Part shown: positions 21,701 to 34,600 of the stretch, piece by piece | Position numbering within the stretch: position 1 is the first letter of the stretch | Layout: each line of letters opens with the position of its first letter | Origin: Drosophila persimilis | Taxonomy: Eukaryota > Arthropoda > Insecta > Diptera > Drosophilidae | Assembly: GCF_003286085.1 (NCBI RefSeq) | Contig: NW_020825369.1 | Coordinates: 620,001 to 684,000 of the forward strand | Length of the DNA: 64,000 nucleotides | Direction: 5' to 3' | Translations under genes and position numbers: made by a program | The notes under the pieces: generated by a model | What the model was told of the DNA's origin: nothing | The model's input: only the letters and a program-made list of their open reading frames with translations | Database searches by the model: none

Positions 21701-24700
21701 AATTCTTTATTCAAAGTATTTCCAAGGGGTCTTTGGGTTCTTATCGCAGCGGCAATGAATCACTTGTTTTTCCTTCGAACAACTGGAACTAGACCTTAAA
21801 ATGTTGTAACTATTGTGGAATGTACACATACATTTATGTAAATGAATCATTAATTGAGCAGAACTGAAGCTAGAATTAGTGAAAGAAGTCTTACACTTCC
21901 AGGGACAGCATCAGGGTCTTATCATCACAGTAATCTCCATATCTCCCCTATATGGATGTAATTTCTTCATTATTCTTATCATAACTTGTAGATTCTTGTC
22001 TTATCTGCGTGGATGGGGGGTTTGTTCTATGTTTCAACATCTTCCCATCTATCGTCCCCATTTATCTTGATTCTACGCTACGGTAACGTGTCTCTGTGGT
22101 CTCTGTGGTCTCCGTGTTCTCCGTGGCCACCCATACACGTTGTGCCAAACCAAACTGACGGACAACTTCCGGTTACAATACTCCAAAAAGCCCTCCTGGT
22201 GGCAGCTGGTCAGAGCGGGCCGCGTTCCTCTCTAAATCAATTAACGCTGTGTCCAAAACTCGTAAAGAAGTCAGCAAAATACAACAAATGAATCGGAATT
22301 GGAATCGGAATTTTCAAGGAAATGAGCCAACATTAATGCATTGACTTTTCATGCCCCCAAACCCAACCCCAACCTCACCCTCACTCCCACTCTCCCTCTC
22401 CCTCTTTGACATATTAATGTTGTAAAATTAAAAAACCATAAAGAAAAACGTGAAAAATTATTCTTTCTTGTGTGTGTTTTATTTTTTTTATTTTTTGTCT
22501 GTACATTGACCCAAATTTTGGGAGATCCCTCTTTGGTTCTTTTTGTTTTTGGGCTCTTTTCAACGCCATGGTTGAGTAGAGTACTCGTGGGGGCCGCCCG
22601 CCCGCCCTGCCGCCCTGCCACCATCCACCCTCCCACGCCCCTGTCGTATCACACGCCCCAATTGCGAGTGCCAAGAAAATGCGTTGTTGCTTAATTTCCT
22701 TCTGTCTCTGTTCCACTCTCTCCTGCACTCACTCTCTCTCTCCCTCTCGCTCTGACTCGCTCAATCTATCAGAGTGCAGCGCCCGCTGTCTGTGGTTCCG
22801 TTCCGCTCTTCCTCTTCCTACACTTCAAATATTCAAATATCATTTTAGTACCCTGTACGTGCTAGTGCACAAAGGGTATGCTGCTTGCCCAAAATCTCCA
22901 TGTATTTATATTCCTGATAAGGATCAAAAGGAGTTACCAAGCGATAGTCCTGTCTCTGTCTCTCTCTTTTTGGTTGCTCTCTCTCTCGAGGATATCCCTT
23001 AGTCGGGAGCACTGCTTTTCGCTTTCTTGTTCGAAACTTAAAAGCTCGAAAATTCGAACAGCTGTTGTTGTTGGTATCTGTGCGTGTGTGTGTGTAGGCG
23101 CTACAGAAACAATAAATAAATGTATTGCGATTTTTTTTGGAATATTTTTGTGGGTTTATCGTTTCTTCGACTTCTTCGATCTTTGACTCACATTTTTGGA
23201 AGGCTTTTTGCCTCGTGCTCATCATTCATCGGAGATGCTGTCTGTCCCCCAATGGATGGATGCTGTCTCGACTTGACCTTAGATTGCTTTGCTCTGCACT
23301 TCTCTCTCTCTCTCTTTTGCAGCTCTTCTTTGAGTTTCTCGCCCTCCCCGCCGTCCCTCTGCCTCCTCTGCCTCTTGGCTGCCAACGTCAATGGACGCTG
23401 CCAGCAGCAACAGCAGCAACAGCCGCTGCGACGCTTGCGCAGACGCCAAAGTGAGTGGCGGCGGTGACCCAATGGATAGCGTCGCAGCGGCGCCGTTGAA
23501 CGCACTCCGTTCAACGCCCACAATATATAATAATTTCGTGTGCTTAAATGCTGTTTATGTTGATTTCATTCATTGACAAAAAAGCCAAAAAAAACAAGAG
23601 AAACAACGCGAGGAAGGCTATCCGTCAGAGGTCGAAGTTGGCAATACCCTTGCCAAAAACCATTGTTCTGTATCATCAAGTCATATATAGAGCTTTCGGG
23701 AAAAACACACAAAAGTCTAAGCGTTGCCTTTGCTTCTTGAAGAACGATCCTGGGGATCCAATAGGGCGCCTCTACCTGCAGCAGAAAGAAGAGTATGCAG
23801 TCAACAGATTTGGTAGAAGAGGCTTCCTTGTTTGTCTCCTCCGTTTGTTGTGCTGCAAAGCTTCTGCCAAAGATAATAATACCCCCTTCAAGGGTGTCAA
23901 AACAAGACGAAAGACAAAAACGGCGAGCCAAAAAAACAAAAAAAAACGTGAAATGAAAATGAAATCAACGACAACGAAACCGAAAACGAATACGAATACG
24001 AATACGAGAAACATGCAAATTGAAAGCGAATACGAGTATAAGCCGAAGCTGCTGCTCCGCTGACCACAAGATGGAGCCGCTTGGAGCTTGGAGCTTGTCT
24101 GTGGAGCTGGACACTGGGACCGGGCCAAAAGCTGAGAGGCGATCGAGTGGCCGATTCGAGCGACTAACCGACCAGAAGATAGCCATTTATATGTGCCATT
24201 AATCGATTGTCAGCAGCCTCTCGTCACGGCCTGCGATCGCCAGTGGCCTGCAGTGGCCTGCAGTGGCCTGCAGTGGGTGCAGTGCGGGGGGAGGGGAGTG
24301 CAGGGGACTGACAACCAGTTACAGCCACTAGCCAGATACTCTGGCACGGCCTCGGAGTTGGTTCGTTTTGGGGAGAGGCTTTGCCGGAATGGAATTGAAC
24401 TTTTGTTTGGTTGGTGGTACTGCAACTCTTACGTTCTTACAGTTATGTTACGCGTATTACACGTGCTAATAGAAGATCTTAATGGTGGATAGATGTCTTG
24501 TAGTGTGTAAGAAATGCATGCACATTTTCCCCCGAACGTTTCTTAAGAAATTTTGTTGTTTTAACAAACTTTAAAATTACGTTTTTATTTTCGATGCATT
24601 TTCTTGTAATTTCTGTATAGTTCAGTGTTTTCTGGCACTTTTTAGTGTTGTATGATTTTATTTGATGGAACTTTCCAAAGTTTTCTGACGTATTTTCAGT

Positions 24701-27700
24701 ACTTTCTAGTATTTGTATTCTATTGTATTCCAATATGTTTTATTATAGTATTATTCCACCACATTCTGGTATTTTTTGTTGTATTTACGGGCTATTTTGT
24801 AGTATTTTTCTGTCATTTTGGTGTTTTTGAATCAAAAGTGCCGCCCTTTCAACGCCCCTCAATGTTCCTTTGTTCAGTGAAGGGTATCCGTAATTCGTTG
24901 TGGTCTCTTTCGTCGTCGATTACTGACTTGCTGTCCGTATTACTGTTTTTAATAAGTTGCTCTCGTATTCGATTTCTGTTTAGTGTTAACGGCTTTGAAT
25001 TGGAGAGTTGTTGCATTAGCGGATTGCATTACCACGGAGTGCGGGGGGGACTGCCTGCAACATGATCACCATCAATCATCATCATCATCACCATCGATGG
25101 TCATTATCACCATCGGCGGCCGTGGGAAGGCAAACAAATGTTCGTATCGATATATTGACTGTCAGATTTCTCCTACACCTTAAACACACACACACAGAGC
25201 GAGTGAGAGGGAGAGAGAGGGTGAGTGGAAAGGAGATAGTGGGTGAGAGGTTGATATAAAGAGGTTGACTCCTCTGGGATGAAAATTGAGTTACCGTTAA
25301 TTGCGTGGCGTCTGTTGCAGCAGCAGCAACGACGGCAGCGACGGCAGCAACCGGCACCCAGGCAATCTACTCCGTAAGCCATGGAACCCATGTCAAATTT
25401 CCCTGGTTCTCTCTTTACCTCTTCACCTGGCCTAATTGCAACACTCAATTAACACTAGACACCCCCCCGCCCACCGCCACCCAGCCTCTCTGCCACTCCA
25501 ACACCGCTCTATATCCACCCTCCCTGCTACTGCTTCTCCACCTCTGGCACTCGCGCCCCCGCCTCTCTGGTGCTCATAAACGACATCACCCCATGCCTCC
25601 CCCCTGTCTAGGCCCTTAACAAATTGCACTAAAATTTGTCCAAATTGAAAATGGTGTAACTTTGTATACCCTGCCCTTTGCTGAGGAGGCTACCACGACT
25701 TTCAGTATCTGTTTGCAATGCAGAGAAGAAGCTCTTCCAATCCCACAAAGTGCCTTTGTACGTAGCATGAATGTGCCTCCTAATGCCTAATGGAAACGAT
25801 CGGTTTGCAAGAACAACAACTGTTTTTTTGGTAAAGAAAATTCAAACAAACTCAAAAAGCAGCAAATCTGGCACTAAATCTTATGACTATGTCTATCCCA
25901 GGGATTTTAAATGGGATCAAAGGACCAAAGGATCTCCCATGGATCTCCAATAGATCTGCAATGGTTTTCTAATTGATCTGCAATAGGTCCTCAAAAGATC
26001 TCCAATAGATCTCCAATGGGTCTCCAAAAGATCTCCAATGGATCTCCATTGGATCTCCAATAGATCTCCAATGGGTTTCCAATTGATCTCCAATGAATCT
26101 CCAATAGGTCTCCAAAAGATCTCCAATAGATCTCGAATGGATCTCCCATAGATCTCCCCAATGGATCTCTCGCAAGGGTATCCCCAAATGTCTACTTTCT
26201 AGGGGTTTCTGCTGTTCCGTTCCGTCTGTTGGGCAAGTTTTTTGGGAGCTCTTCTCGGAGACGTTTCAATAACTGCGGAGCTGGAATTACATGAAATTCG
26301 TGTTTATCAAATTAACATGCAGCGGCAGTGCATTAGGAAAAACCCAGCAACAAAATTAAATATACTGCGGCGTGGACTGTGGAAAAACTAAGCCAACAAG
26401 CGGCCCCCACACACGCGCAGAGGCGGGAGGCGGGGGCTTTGGCTTGTTTCCTTCCCATGGCCATTGCGGCCGCAGAGATTGAGAGACTGCGAGAGTGAGA
26501 GAGAGGGAGAGAGGGAGAGAGAGAGAGAGGGAGCTCTAAAAATAGAGTTTAACAAACTGTAAAAGTATTCCATTCCACCACATACAAAGACAAAGACAAA
26601 CAGAAACAGAGGCACGAACACGCACGAGCACGGGCACGGGCACGGCACACGGACACGGCACACGGAAAACTCACGCACTCGGATGACAGGCACAGACGAC
26701 ACACTCTTCCATTTCTAGCGGGGATTCTCGTTCTCTCTCCTCTCTCTTTCTCTCTCGCTGGTCCCATTTCGCACATTCACACATCTCCTCCTCCTTCTCC
26801 TCCTAGCGCCTCTCCATCTCTCATCTGCCGCCTCTCATTTTCATATTCCTCATCTCGCATTCACATGCATCGCATCAGAGGATGCTCTGCCCTGCCGCTC
26901 CTCTCTCCTCGCCCTTTCCCTACTCCTGCGAAATCTCGTCTCTGTGGGTATGCTGCGGAAGGGAAGAAATCTCAACACAGTTTTTTTTATTTCTCTTCGT
27001 GTGTGTGTGTGTGTGTGTGTGTGTGTTCCCTATTTTCCCCCCACACGTCATCGTCCTGTGCTTCATTCGTCCTTCTTTCGCATGAAAAACCACCCCAAAA
27101 GAGGCGGCAGACTGACTCTGTGAGAGTTGGCTCCTGCCCTGCGGCTCTGTGTTGCAATGTTGCATGTGCCATGGAGGATGCCTCAGCGCCGCCTGCCACT
27201 TGGGCCCGGGCACTCGTGTAACAGCATTTCTGTTTGTTTTTGTGCATCTTCGAAGGCTCAGCGCGCGGGAGTGCTGCGCCCCCTTTCTCCAGCATCCGAC
27301 GATGATCTGCCCGCCCCAAGGGGCATACGGACTTGGGAGTCCAGTTTGCATTCCACATGGAAGGAATGGAACGGAGTGGACTAAAACGAACGGAAAGAAA
27401 CAGTCTTCTGTGATCCCCATGAACAGAAAAGACACGCAACAGGAGTCCTTAATCTTTTCTTTGGCTTCCGCCTGGACTTTCTGAATACGGGAAATGATCC
27501 TTTATTCATTCAGAGCTCGACTTGAATGTGTAAATGTGTCGAATCATTGCATATTCTTGTAATTCTTCCCATTGTAATGGAGAAACCTGTAGATCTCTCT
27601 TTGGGTGCTACCATTATTCCCATCACGATCTCTTACGTGTGTGATAATTAGACCGAACGCACAGTTCTCCGATAAAAGAGGCTCGAAATGATTACCGTGA

Positions 27701-28079
27701 AGGAGATTCACACGGCCCAGAGCACGGCAGAGTATCGAATCGTGTGCTAATGCCACCCACTCCAGCCCACTCCAAGAAAAAACCCCCATTAAGGAAGGGT
27801 ATTTCGGTTTCATTAGCATGTTGCTTGTTGATTTTTGGCCCTCGGTTTTGATGTGCTACGCCATGCGCCACCACCCTACCGATGTTCTGCATCGTGTTCT
27901 TCATCATGTTGTTCTTCAGCCCCCACCCCCCTCCTGCATCTCCATCTCCATCTCGCATCTGCAGGCCACAGTTCCACTCCATCTGCATGATGTGTCTGAC
28001 GTCCGTGGGTACATGAAGTGCTCTTTAGCGTTTGCTGACATTTCTTCGTTTTTGCAACACAAATGAAAAAGCAACACAA

Positions 28080-28113
<34 letters not shown>

Positions 28114-31100
28114 GGTGCACAGAAAATACATATATACACAGAGGGATATATATACACGTACATATATTCTCATATTCGTATAATATGCATACAAATACTT
28201 GACTCTGCTCCGCTCTTCTCTGCTCTGATGGGACCTGTAGCAAGGCGGTCACTGCTCTATTTCGTTTCATATTTTTGGATGCATTTTAATATGTAATTTG
28301 TTTTAAGTTTATTAGCTTTTGGGGGCTGGGGGTTGGCGGTTGGGGGGGTTGACATTCATTCGTACATATCAAATAGAGGGGGGGGCAGGCTGGAGGAGTC
28401 AACAACATGGATGTAATGGTTCCTTTGTGGCATGACATTCACTGAAAGTTCTAGAGACTGAAATACAAAGAGAAATCCAATGGAGTGACAAGGCTGGCCG
28501 ACTGTTTGTCCGATTCATGTACTGCTTCTTAGATAAATGCACTGCTTCATTGGTTTCTTCACGTGCTGAACTTCTTGGCGGTAAAATGCACTTCTTTGTT
28601 GATAAAGCAGTGGATGTGCGTATGTATTCTCTGCTCCTTGGATCCATCGATAAAGGCAACACTGCTTGATGATTTTTTTGCATCATCTTTTCTCTACGAA
28701 TTCTAAGCCAGAACGCCGCCCCCTTCCCGCCCAACCGACCGAGGGGCACTGTCGCATGACGCGTATTGCCGAACCAGTACAGGGTTCTAAAGTGTATGCC
28801 ATAAAAATACGTTTAACATCAAATCAACTGACACTGGATATCCGAAATGTTTCGAAGCATTTGATTGACTGACTTCCTTTGACAGTCCCATCCGCATTTG
28901 CAAGTGGAAATTGCCTGAAACGTGCGCTGGGGAGAGGGGGCACACGCCCCGCTAATAACTTGTCATCTTTCTGGGACATTCGTCTGTCTGCAGTCCCGTG
29001 GATCTGCCCCAAATCCACTCCCCCACGCCCCCCTCCTCGCCCCAACCGTGGCAGGCCATCATCTAAGGCTCTTTCAATATTATGACAGCCAAAGAGGGAA
29101 AATCTTTTGTTGCCGTTGCGCTTAATTCATCTTGAGAATCTCAAAGTTGGTCTTTCCTGGGTCTCCCTCCCCCTAGCCCCTCCCCCCTCATTCATTTCCA
29201 TTTCCATTTCGAGAATGATAAAGAATGTGAAAATATTGTGGCTGCTCTTTTCTGTTTATTCTCTCCACAAGTTGATCTCTCCTCTGGCTGGCTGCTCCAT
29301 CATCTTTTCTTTTCTGACTTTTCCAGCAGCTTCTTCGGCTTTTGTTTGTTTTCATTTATGGCTGGACAGGCGGACGGGGGGGGGAGGGATGCAAGATTAA
29401 AAGTTTTCCCTCTTATCTGCAGCTGAAAATTGTCATTTTCGTTTTTGTTCATTTTCTTCTTCGGCTCTTGTGACATCCATCCTCCTCCTTCTGGGCTGCA
29501 GTTGCATTTTTGATGCGCTTCATTGTCATCTGACCCATTTTTCGGTGGGGCGTGGACCTTCGGCCGAAGTAGGATCCCACAGTGCCCCGCCACCCAGCCA
29601 CCCAGCCCACCGCCTAACAGCCTTCGTCAAGCACTATCGCCTCGAATGCCCCCTTCCGCCCACCGCCCACCGCCCCCGCTGAAGTATTCATGTCTGAGCG
29701 GGAAGGGAAGGCAGGGCAGGCGCATTCAAAGAGTTTTGAACTTCTTTCAAAGTTGTTTTTTGTTCACACAATAAAATGCACGAATGGGGGCGTGTTGTAC
29801 GGCGGGGCAGGGGCTGGGGCAGGGCTGTGGGGCACAGCTACACAATTGCCAGTTGCAATTACCTCGTGTTGTTGCTGCTCTTGCTGTTGATTATTAAATA
29901 CTTATTGTCCGACTTGCATTTGAAAAGCGCGCACAAGAATTGAAGTTGAAGTCGAAGCTCCACGAGAGACGAGCGACGAAAGACGAGAGAGACCTTTGTG
30001 TGGCTTAGACTGCATTCGGTTGCATGCAACGGGGCCATAGAAAGTGCAGAGGCAACCACCACAGAGGCCTCTTGAGCACGCACCAGACACGCAAAATATG
30101 AAATTCTGTGAAGGAGGCACAGCGAGGGTGAAGCTATCACTTTTCTGGGTCTTCGCCCAATCGTGGGGGCAAACAAAACCAACCTCCCATATGGGAACTG
30201 TGCCTCAGAGACGAGAGAGTCAGAGACCAGAGTCAGGCCTGGGATTGGTAACGGAGCCTGGCCTGGCTGGTGGCCTGGCTGGTGGCCCCGCTCGTTCCCA
30301 AGCACTTCTGTGGCATGGTAACCATGCTAACTGCCTCAATTACCAATTTCATTTCATTTCATTTCATTGTGATTAGCCAAGTAAATTACTCAATCATGGC
30401 CCTCTTCGAAATGGGTTAAGGGAATAGAATGGAATGGAATGGCATGGCATGGAATGGCATGGAATGGATTAGTTTGCCCCATTTCTATGGACAGCTCTTT
30501 GCTCTATGCATTTATGAATATATTCATGTCTAGGAATCTATGTATTTTTATGGTTAAAAACTAAGAGAATTCATTGAGAATATTTTTCTAGGTGTATTTA
30601 CACTTCGATGATATTTTCAGTCATTTCTGACAGTGTATTTCAGCTGTAATCCAAGCTGGCAATGCCTTTGCTCTCCAACTGTCTGAGAATTTTGCTCTCT
30701 CTCTCTCTCTCTGGCTGACTGTCTGCCTGGCTTCCGGCTCTCTCTCGCTCCCGCTCTCGCTCTCCCGCTTTTGCGCCACTCTAAGGGTTGACCGTGCGCC
30801 TCTCCTTGTGCAATTTCGCTTGCCCCGTTTCAAAGGATCTAAAGGGCGGAATTCCTGGAGGTTGTTTTTTCCTCCATTCGAAAACATCTTGAATTTCTTT
30901 CTGGAAGTTGCTGCAAAAAGCCGCTTAGCAATTGCACCCCCTCTCAGAAGGGGAAGGCAGCGCTCTCTTTGCCGCCCCATTTGAATTCTCAGTCTCTCAC
31001 TCTCTCTCAGGCGCTGCTTTCCCGCTCTTCCGCTCTCGCTCTCTCTGCCCAAAACGGAAACTGCTGTTAATTGCCTCTCATTTTGGAATGATTTTTAATG

Positions 31101-31586
31101 CCGCCATAAAACCATTTGGCCAAGGGTTTTATGTGCCGCCAATTTCCAATGCCACATCAATAATTAACGGGGTGGGGGGTTTCCTTTTGGGGCCATGGGG
31201 CCCCACGAGGAGCCCTGCTGATGCCACTCTGATGCATTTCCCATCGTTGCAACGGGGGTTTCCAACCCCCAGAAAGAAATTCAAGAAAAACAAAAGAATC
31301 AAAAGAGAGAGGAAAAACAACCCGCTCTATGCACATCTGTCGCTGCTCGCTCTCTCTCTCTCTCTCTCTCTTGCCGGCGGTTCGCACTCTCTATTTCTCT
31401 GGGTTTTCTCTCGCTCTCTCTCTCTCCCTCTCTCTGAGGAGCCATACACTCCATTCTCTGTGGGCTCTGTGGCTGCCTTCAGTCGACGGCCTTCAGTAAC
31501 ATTCATTACTCCCATTTATACAGTTATCCGACGTTAGTTTTTCGCAGACGCTTTTCCGCCTAGAAGTATTTTCGTACCCCGCCCAC

Positions 31587-31621
<35 letters not shown>

Positions 31622-34600
31622 TCAGAGCCATCAGCCGTCTCTGTACTCTAGACTAGATTAGACCCCAAAGGAGCACCCGAGAGTCCTTTATCCCTAGTTC
31701 TAGCCCTAGCCCTGGGCACTGGCCAAAAGTGTCGTCCGTGGCTGAAAATTTAGTGAGAAAATTTTGTTCTCGTCTCGCGTGTGCCCTCGCCGCCTCCGCC
31801 ACCGCAACTGCCACCGCCTCCACCTCCCTGCCACCCGTCGCCGCGTCCCGTGTATGTATTCGCCTGTCTGCCGCCGTAGCCGTAGCCGCCACCGCCACCA
31901 ACAACCCGCCCCCGACCCGCTGCTGCTACTGCCGCTGCTGTTCATATCCCGTTAATAATACATATATGTATGTGCGTGTGTGTGTGCCAGAGATTTTTTT
32001 TATATAGCCATATATCGTAGATACATCTGTGCATATACTCTTTCCGATTAAAAATACAAAAATATCGCAAAAAAGGAAGACCGACGCGACGGAAATATCT
32101 TCAAAGTGAAATTTTTGGTGGCGCCCCACACACAACACACACACACACACAAACACACACACTCAGACGACCAAATGCTACACCCCCCGCCGTTGTATTG
32201 ATTTTTTTTTTGCCATCATATTGATGTCCATCAGTGGTGCCAAAGTGTTCGTAAACCGTCCAGAAGAAATCCATACACAGAGGAGAACCTAGTTCCAACG
32301 TAACCTACGATTCCATTCCATTCAATTTCACTGGACGACACGACAGAGACAGCCAGCCCTTATCCAGGCAGATAGTGGAAGAGAGTGCGAGAGAGAGAGA
32401 GAGAGAGAGTCGCTTCCAACAGTCGTGTCCCATAAGTAAATGACAGCAGCTGAAACACAATGAGCAGCTACACTGCCGCCCAGTACTACAAGACCACCAA
32501 TATGATTACCTCCAATGAGATCTACTGGTAAGTGTCCTGCACTCTCACCATTCAAGGGGTTTCGTATTTCTATTATCCTTCGACACATGTACGGGTTCCT
32601 CCCGTCTCCCATCTCCCGTCTCCCATCTCCCGTCTGCCGTCTGTGAATGGCCAGAGTTCAAGGTTTGATTAGCGTGTGGGCTTGAGGACATTTGTGACGC
32701 AATTGGGTGATGCTGCCACAGGGATGGGCCCCAAAAAAATCAATGGCATCATTGGGGTTTTTCATCTTTTTTTGTGGGCTGCCCGCACTGCCCACACACG
32801 AAGCGCCGCTGCTGCATCCCATGGATCTGCTGTCTTGGCATCAACAAAAGGTTAAAGCCGCCTCTGAAGTCCACACCCACGCGCGCCTACGAGTTTTCCT
32901 CCCAATCCAAGTGGGCGTCGTCGTCGCTTGGGCCCACACACAGCACAGCATATGATTACAACAACAGCAACAAAAAACACAACAAAAACACTCGAGAAAC
33001 CTTTTTATTCCCCCCTCCGAAAAGTAGGCAATTTTTAGATATATTTTATTTGTTGAAAAATAGTGTGCGCTGCCGAAAAGTATGCAATAAAAATGTTCGC
33101 CGCGCTGCAGTGGGCATAGTTGCGCCAACAACCGCTGGAGGGCGCTGGCCACAGCATTCGTTGAGTAAAAAGTTGAGCAAAAGCAAAAGAAAGAAACATG
33201 GTTTTTTTTGCAATTCTTTGCCATAAAAGGGTGGCCCTGCCCATCATTACTTCTGGTTCAACGAGCATATGTCTGTACTCAGCTGTACAGGGCTTTCCTT
33301 TCCTAGTACTCCTAGCATTTCGTCCTGCCAGTGGAGCTGTCTATCCGCCGAGCTATCCGCCTCTCTGGTCGTACTTATGTACATGTTTTTCCAATTAAGA
33401 GAGCTGCCCGCCCCCCCAAGGGATTTGTCTGTTCCTCCAACGAGGGCTTTCACTGTATTTGCGCAAACATAAATTCGGAATTTCTCGACCTGTTTAATGA
33501 TATTGGTACGAATACCAGTACGAGTATGACTGCTTGTTGTTGTTGTCTTTGCCTGTGCGCTGTGTGCATCCATCCACACACAAACCTTGAACTCTGGCAT
33601 TTGCCATACATACCATCCGTACGCCCACATTTGAATACAATGTTGGGCTGGGAGATGGGGCTGCAGATGGGGATGGGCATTGGGGGCTGAACTCCCACGG
33701 CGGAGGCACGCGCATAGAAATTCCAGCGATAAACACGTGATTGTATGTACATGGCCGTCAAATGGGGCGACCAGTGCCACAAATATAACCTATCTGCCAA
33801 CAGATAGCCGATTCTAGAGAAGCGAGCACATTTGTTGCTAAAGTCCAACGGGTACGGTACGGGTATATCCGGGTTTTTGCGACGGGCAAGTGTGTTGGGG
33901 ATTAGGACCAGGCACAGCAGTGGAGTAGCCAGAATTTCCTCGATTTCATTGTCAAAGATACAAGTTCTTCGAAGGAGAAACTCTTGCGATTCTCCTGGAG
34001 CAAAGCTTTTCTAAGGAATGTGACTCTGGAAACAAACAAATATTTTAGCATTTCTTAGTCATACGTTTTTGGCCACTATCTTTGGTTCTAGCCGAAAATT
34101 CCATAGCAATCTATAAATTATAGCCGAAAGACGGCATACTTATTCGTTTGTTTTTGTTGCCAAGTTTCCAGGCAAAATTCTAATTGGCGGATATCTTATC
34201 TCATTATCTCTCATTAAAAACGTACACTTCGATTAAGTTAAGGCCCAGAGACTTGACTTTTGAGAGTTTAAGAGGTTTGCGATACTCAGAACTTTTTTTT
34301 TGAAATGTCTGCTGGAAATCGATTGAAAGTAGTTCCATTTCTTTGATGGCCGGACATTTCCCTTTGAAAATGTCTTACTTTTCATCGTCTCATTATTCCC
34401 ACAGTCCAGCCAGCACCCAGCACCCAGCACCCAGCCCCCGATCCCACTGTCAGTGCCACTGCCACAGCCGCTGTTTGGGTTTTGCAACAGACTTTTCCAG
34501 TAGTTGAAAGTCGTGTCGTGGGATTATTTAATGACTTTCTCACTTTTATTGTTGCCCCTCTCCATTCCATTGTTGTGTTCCCAAGTTGTTGGGGCTCTCT

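Larger units (their letters stand above)
16789..32459 (+). other. siz intron 1, upstream part
   Basis: About 15.7 kb with no supported exon. It holds many microsatellites (A33 at 18688-18720; GA runs near 19558, 21440 and 26505; GT14 at 26999-27026; GA14 at 28083-28110; CA14 at 31589-31617) and an 11-bp minisatellite at 25931-26170. Short mobile-element-like fragments lie near 22849, 25660 and 28704. Open frames here are low-complexity shadows of simple repeats. The GC-rich part from about 31680 to 32459 is probably promoter and 5' UTR for exon B. Confidence 0.6.

Noticed and set aside
23391..23450. Possible extra siz first exon (MDAASSNSS...) before a GTGAGT
   Set aside because: It ends in phase 0, which would throw the common exon at 51557 out of frame.
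25321..25373. Possible 53-nt internal siz exon between TTGCAG and GTAAGC
   Set aside because: Splice sites look good but inclusion after any of the first exons shifts the frame of the common body; probably a cryptic site in CAG-rich DNA.
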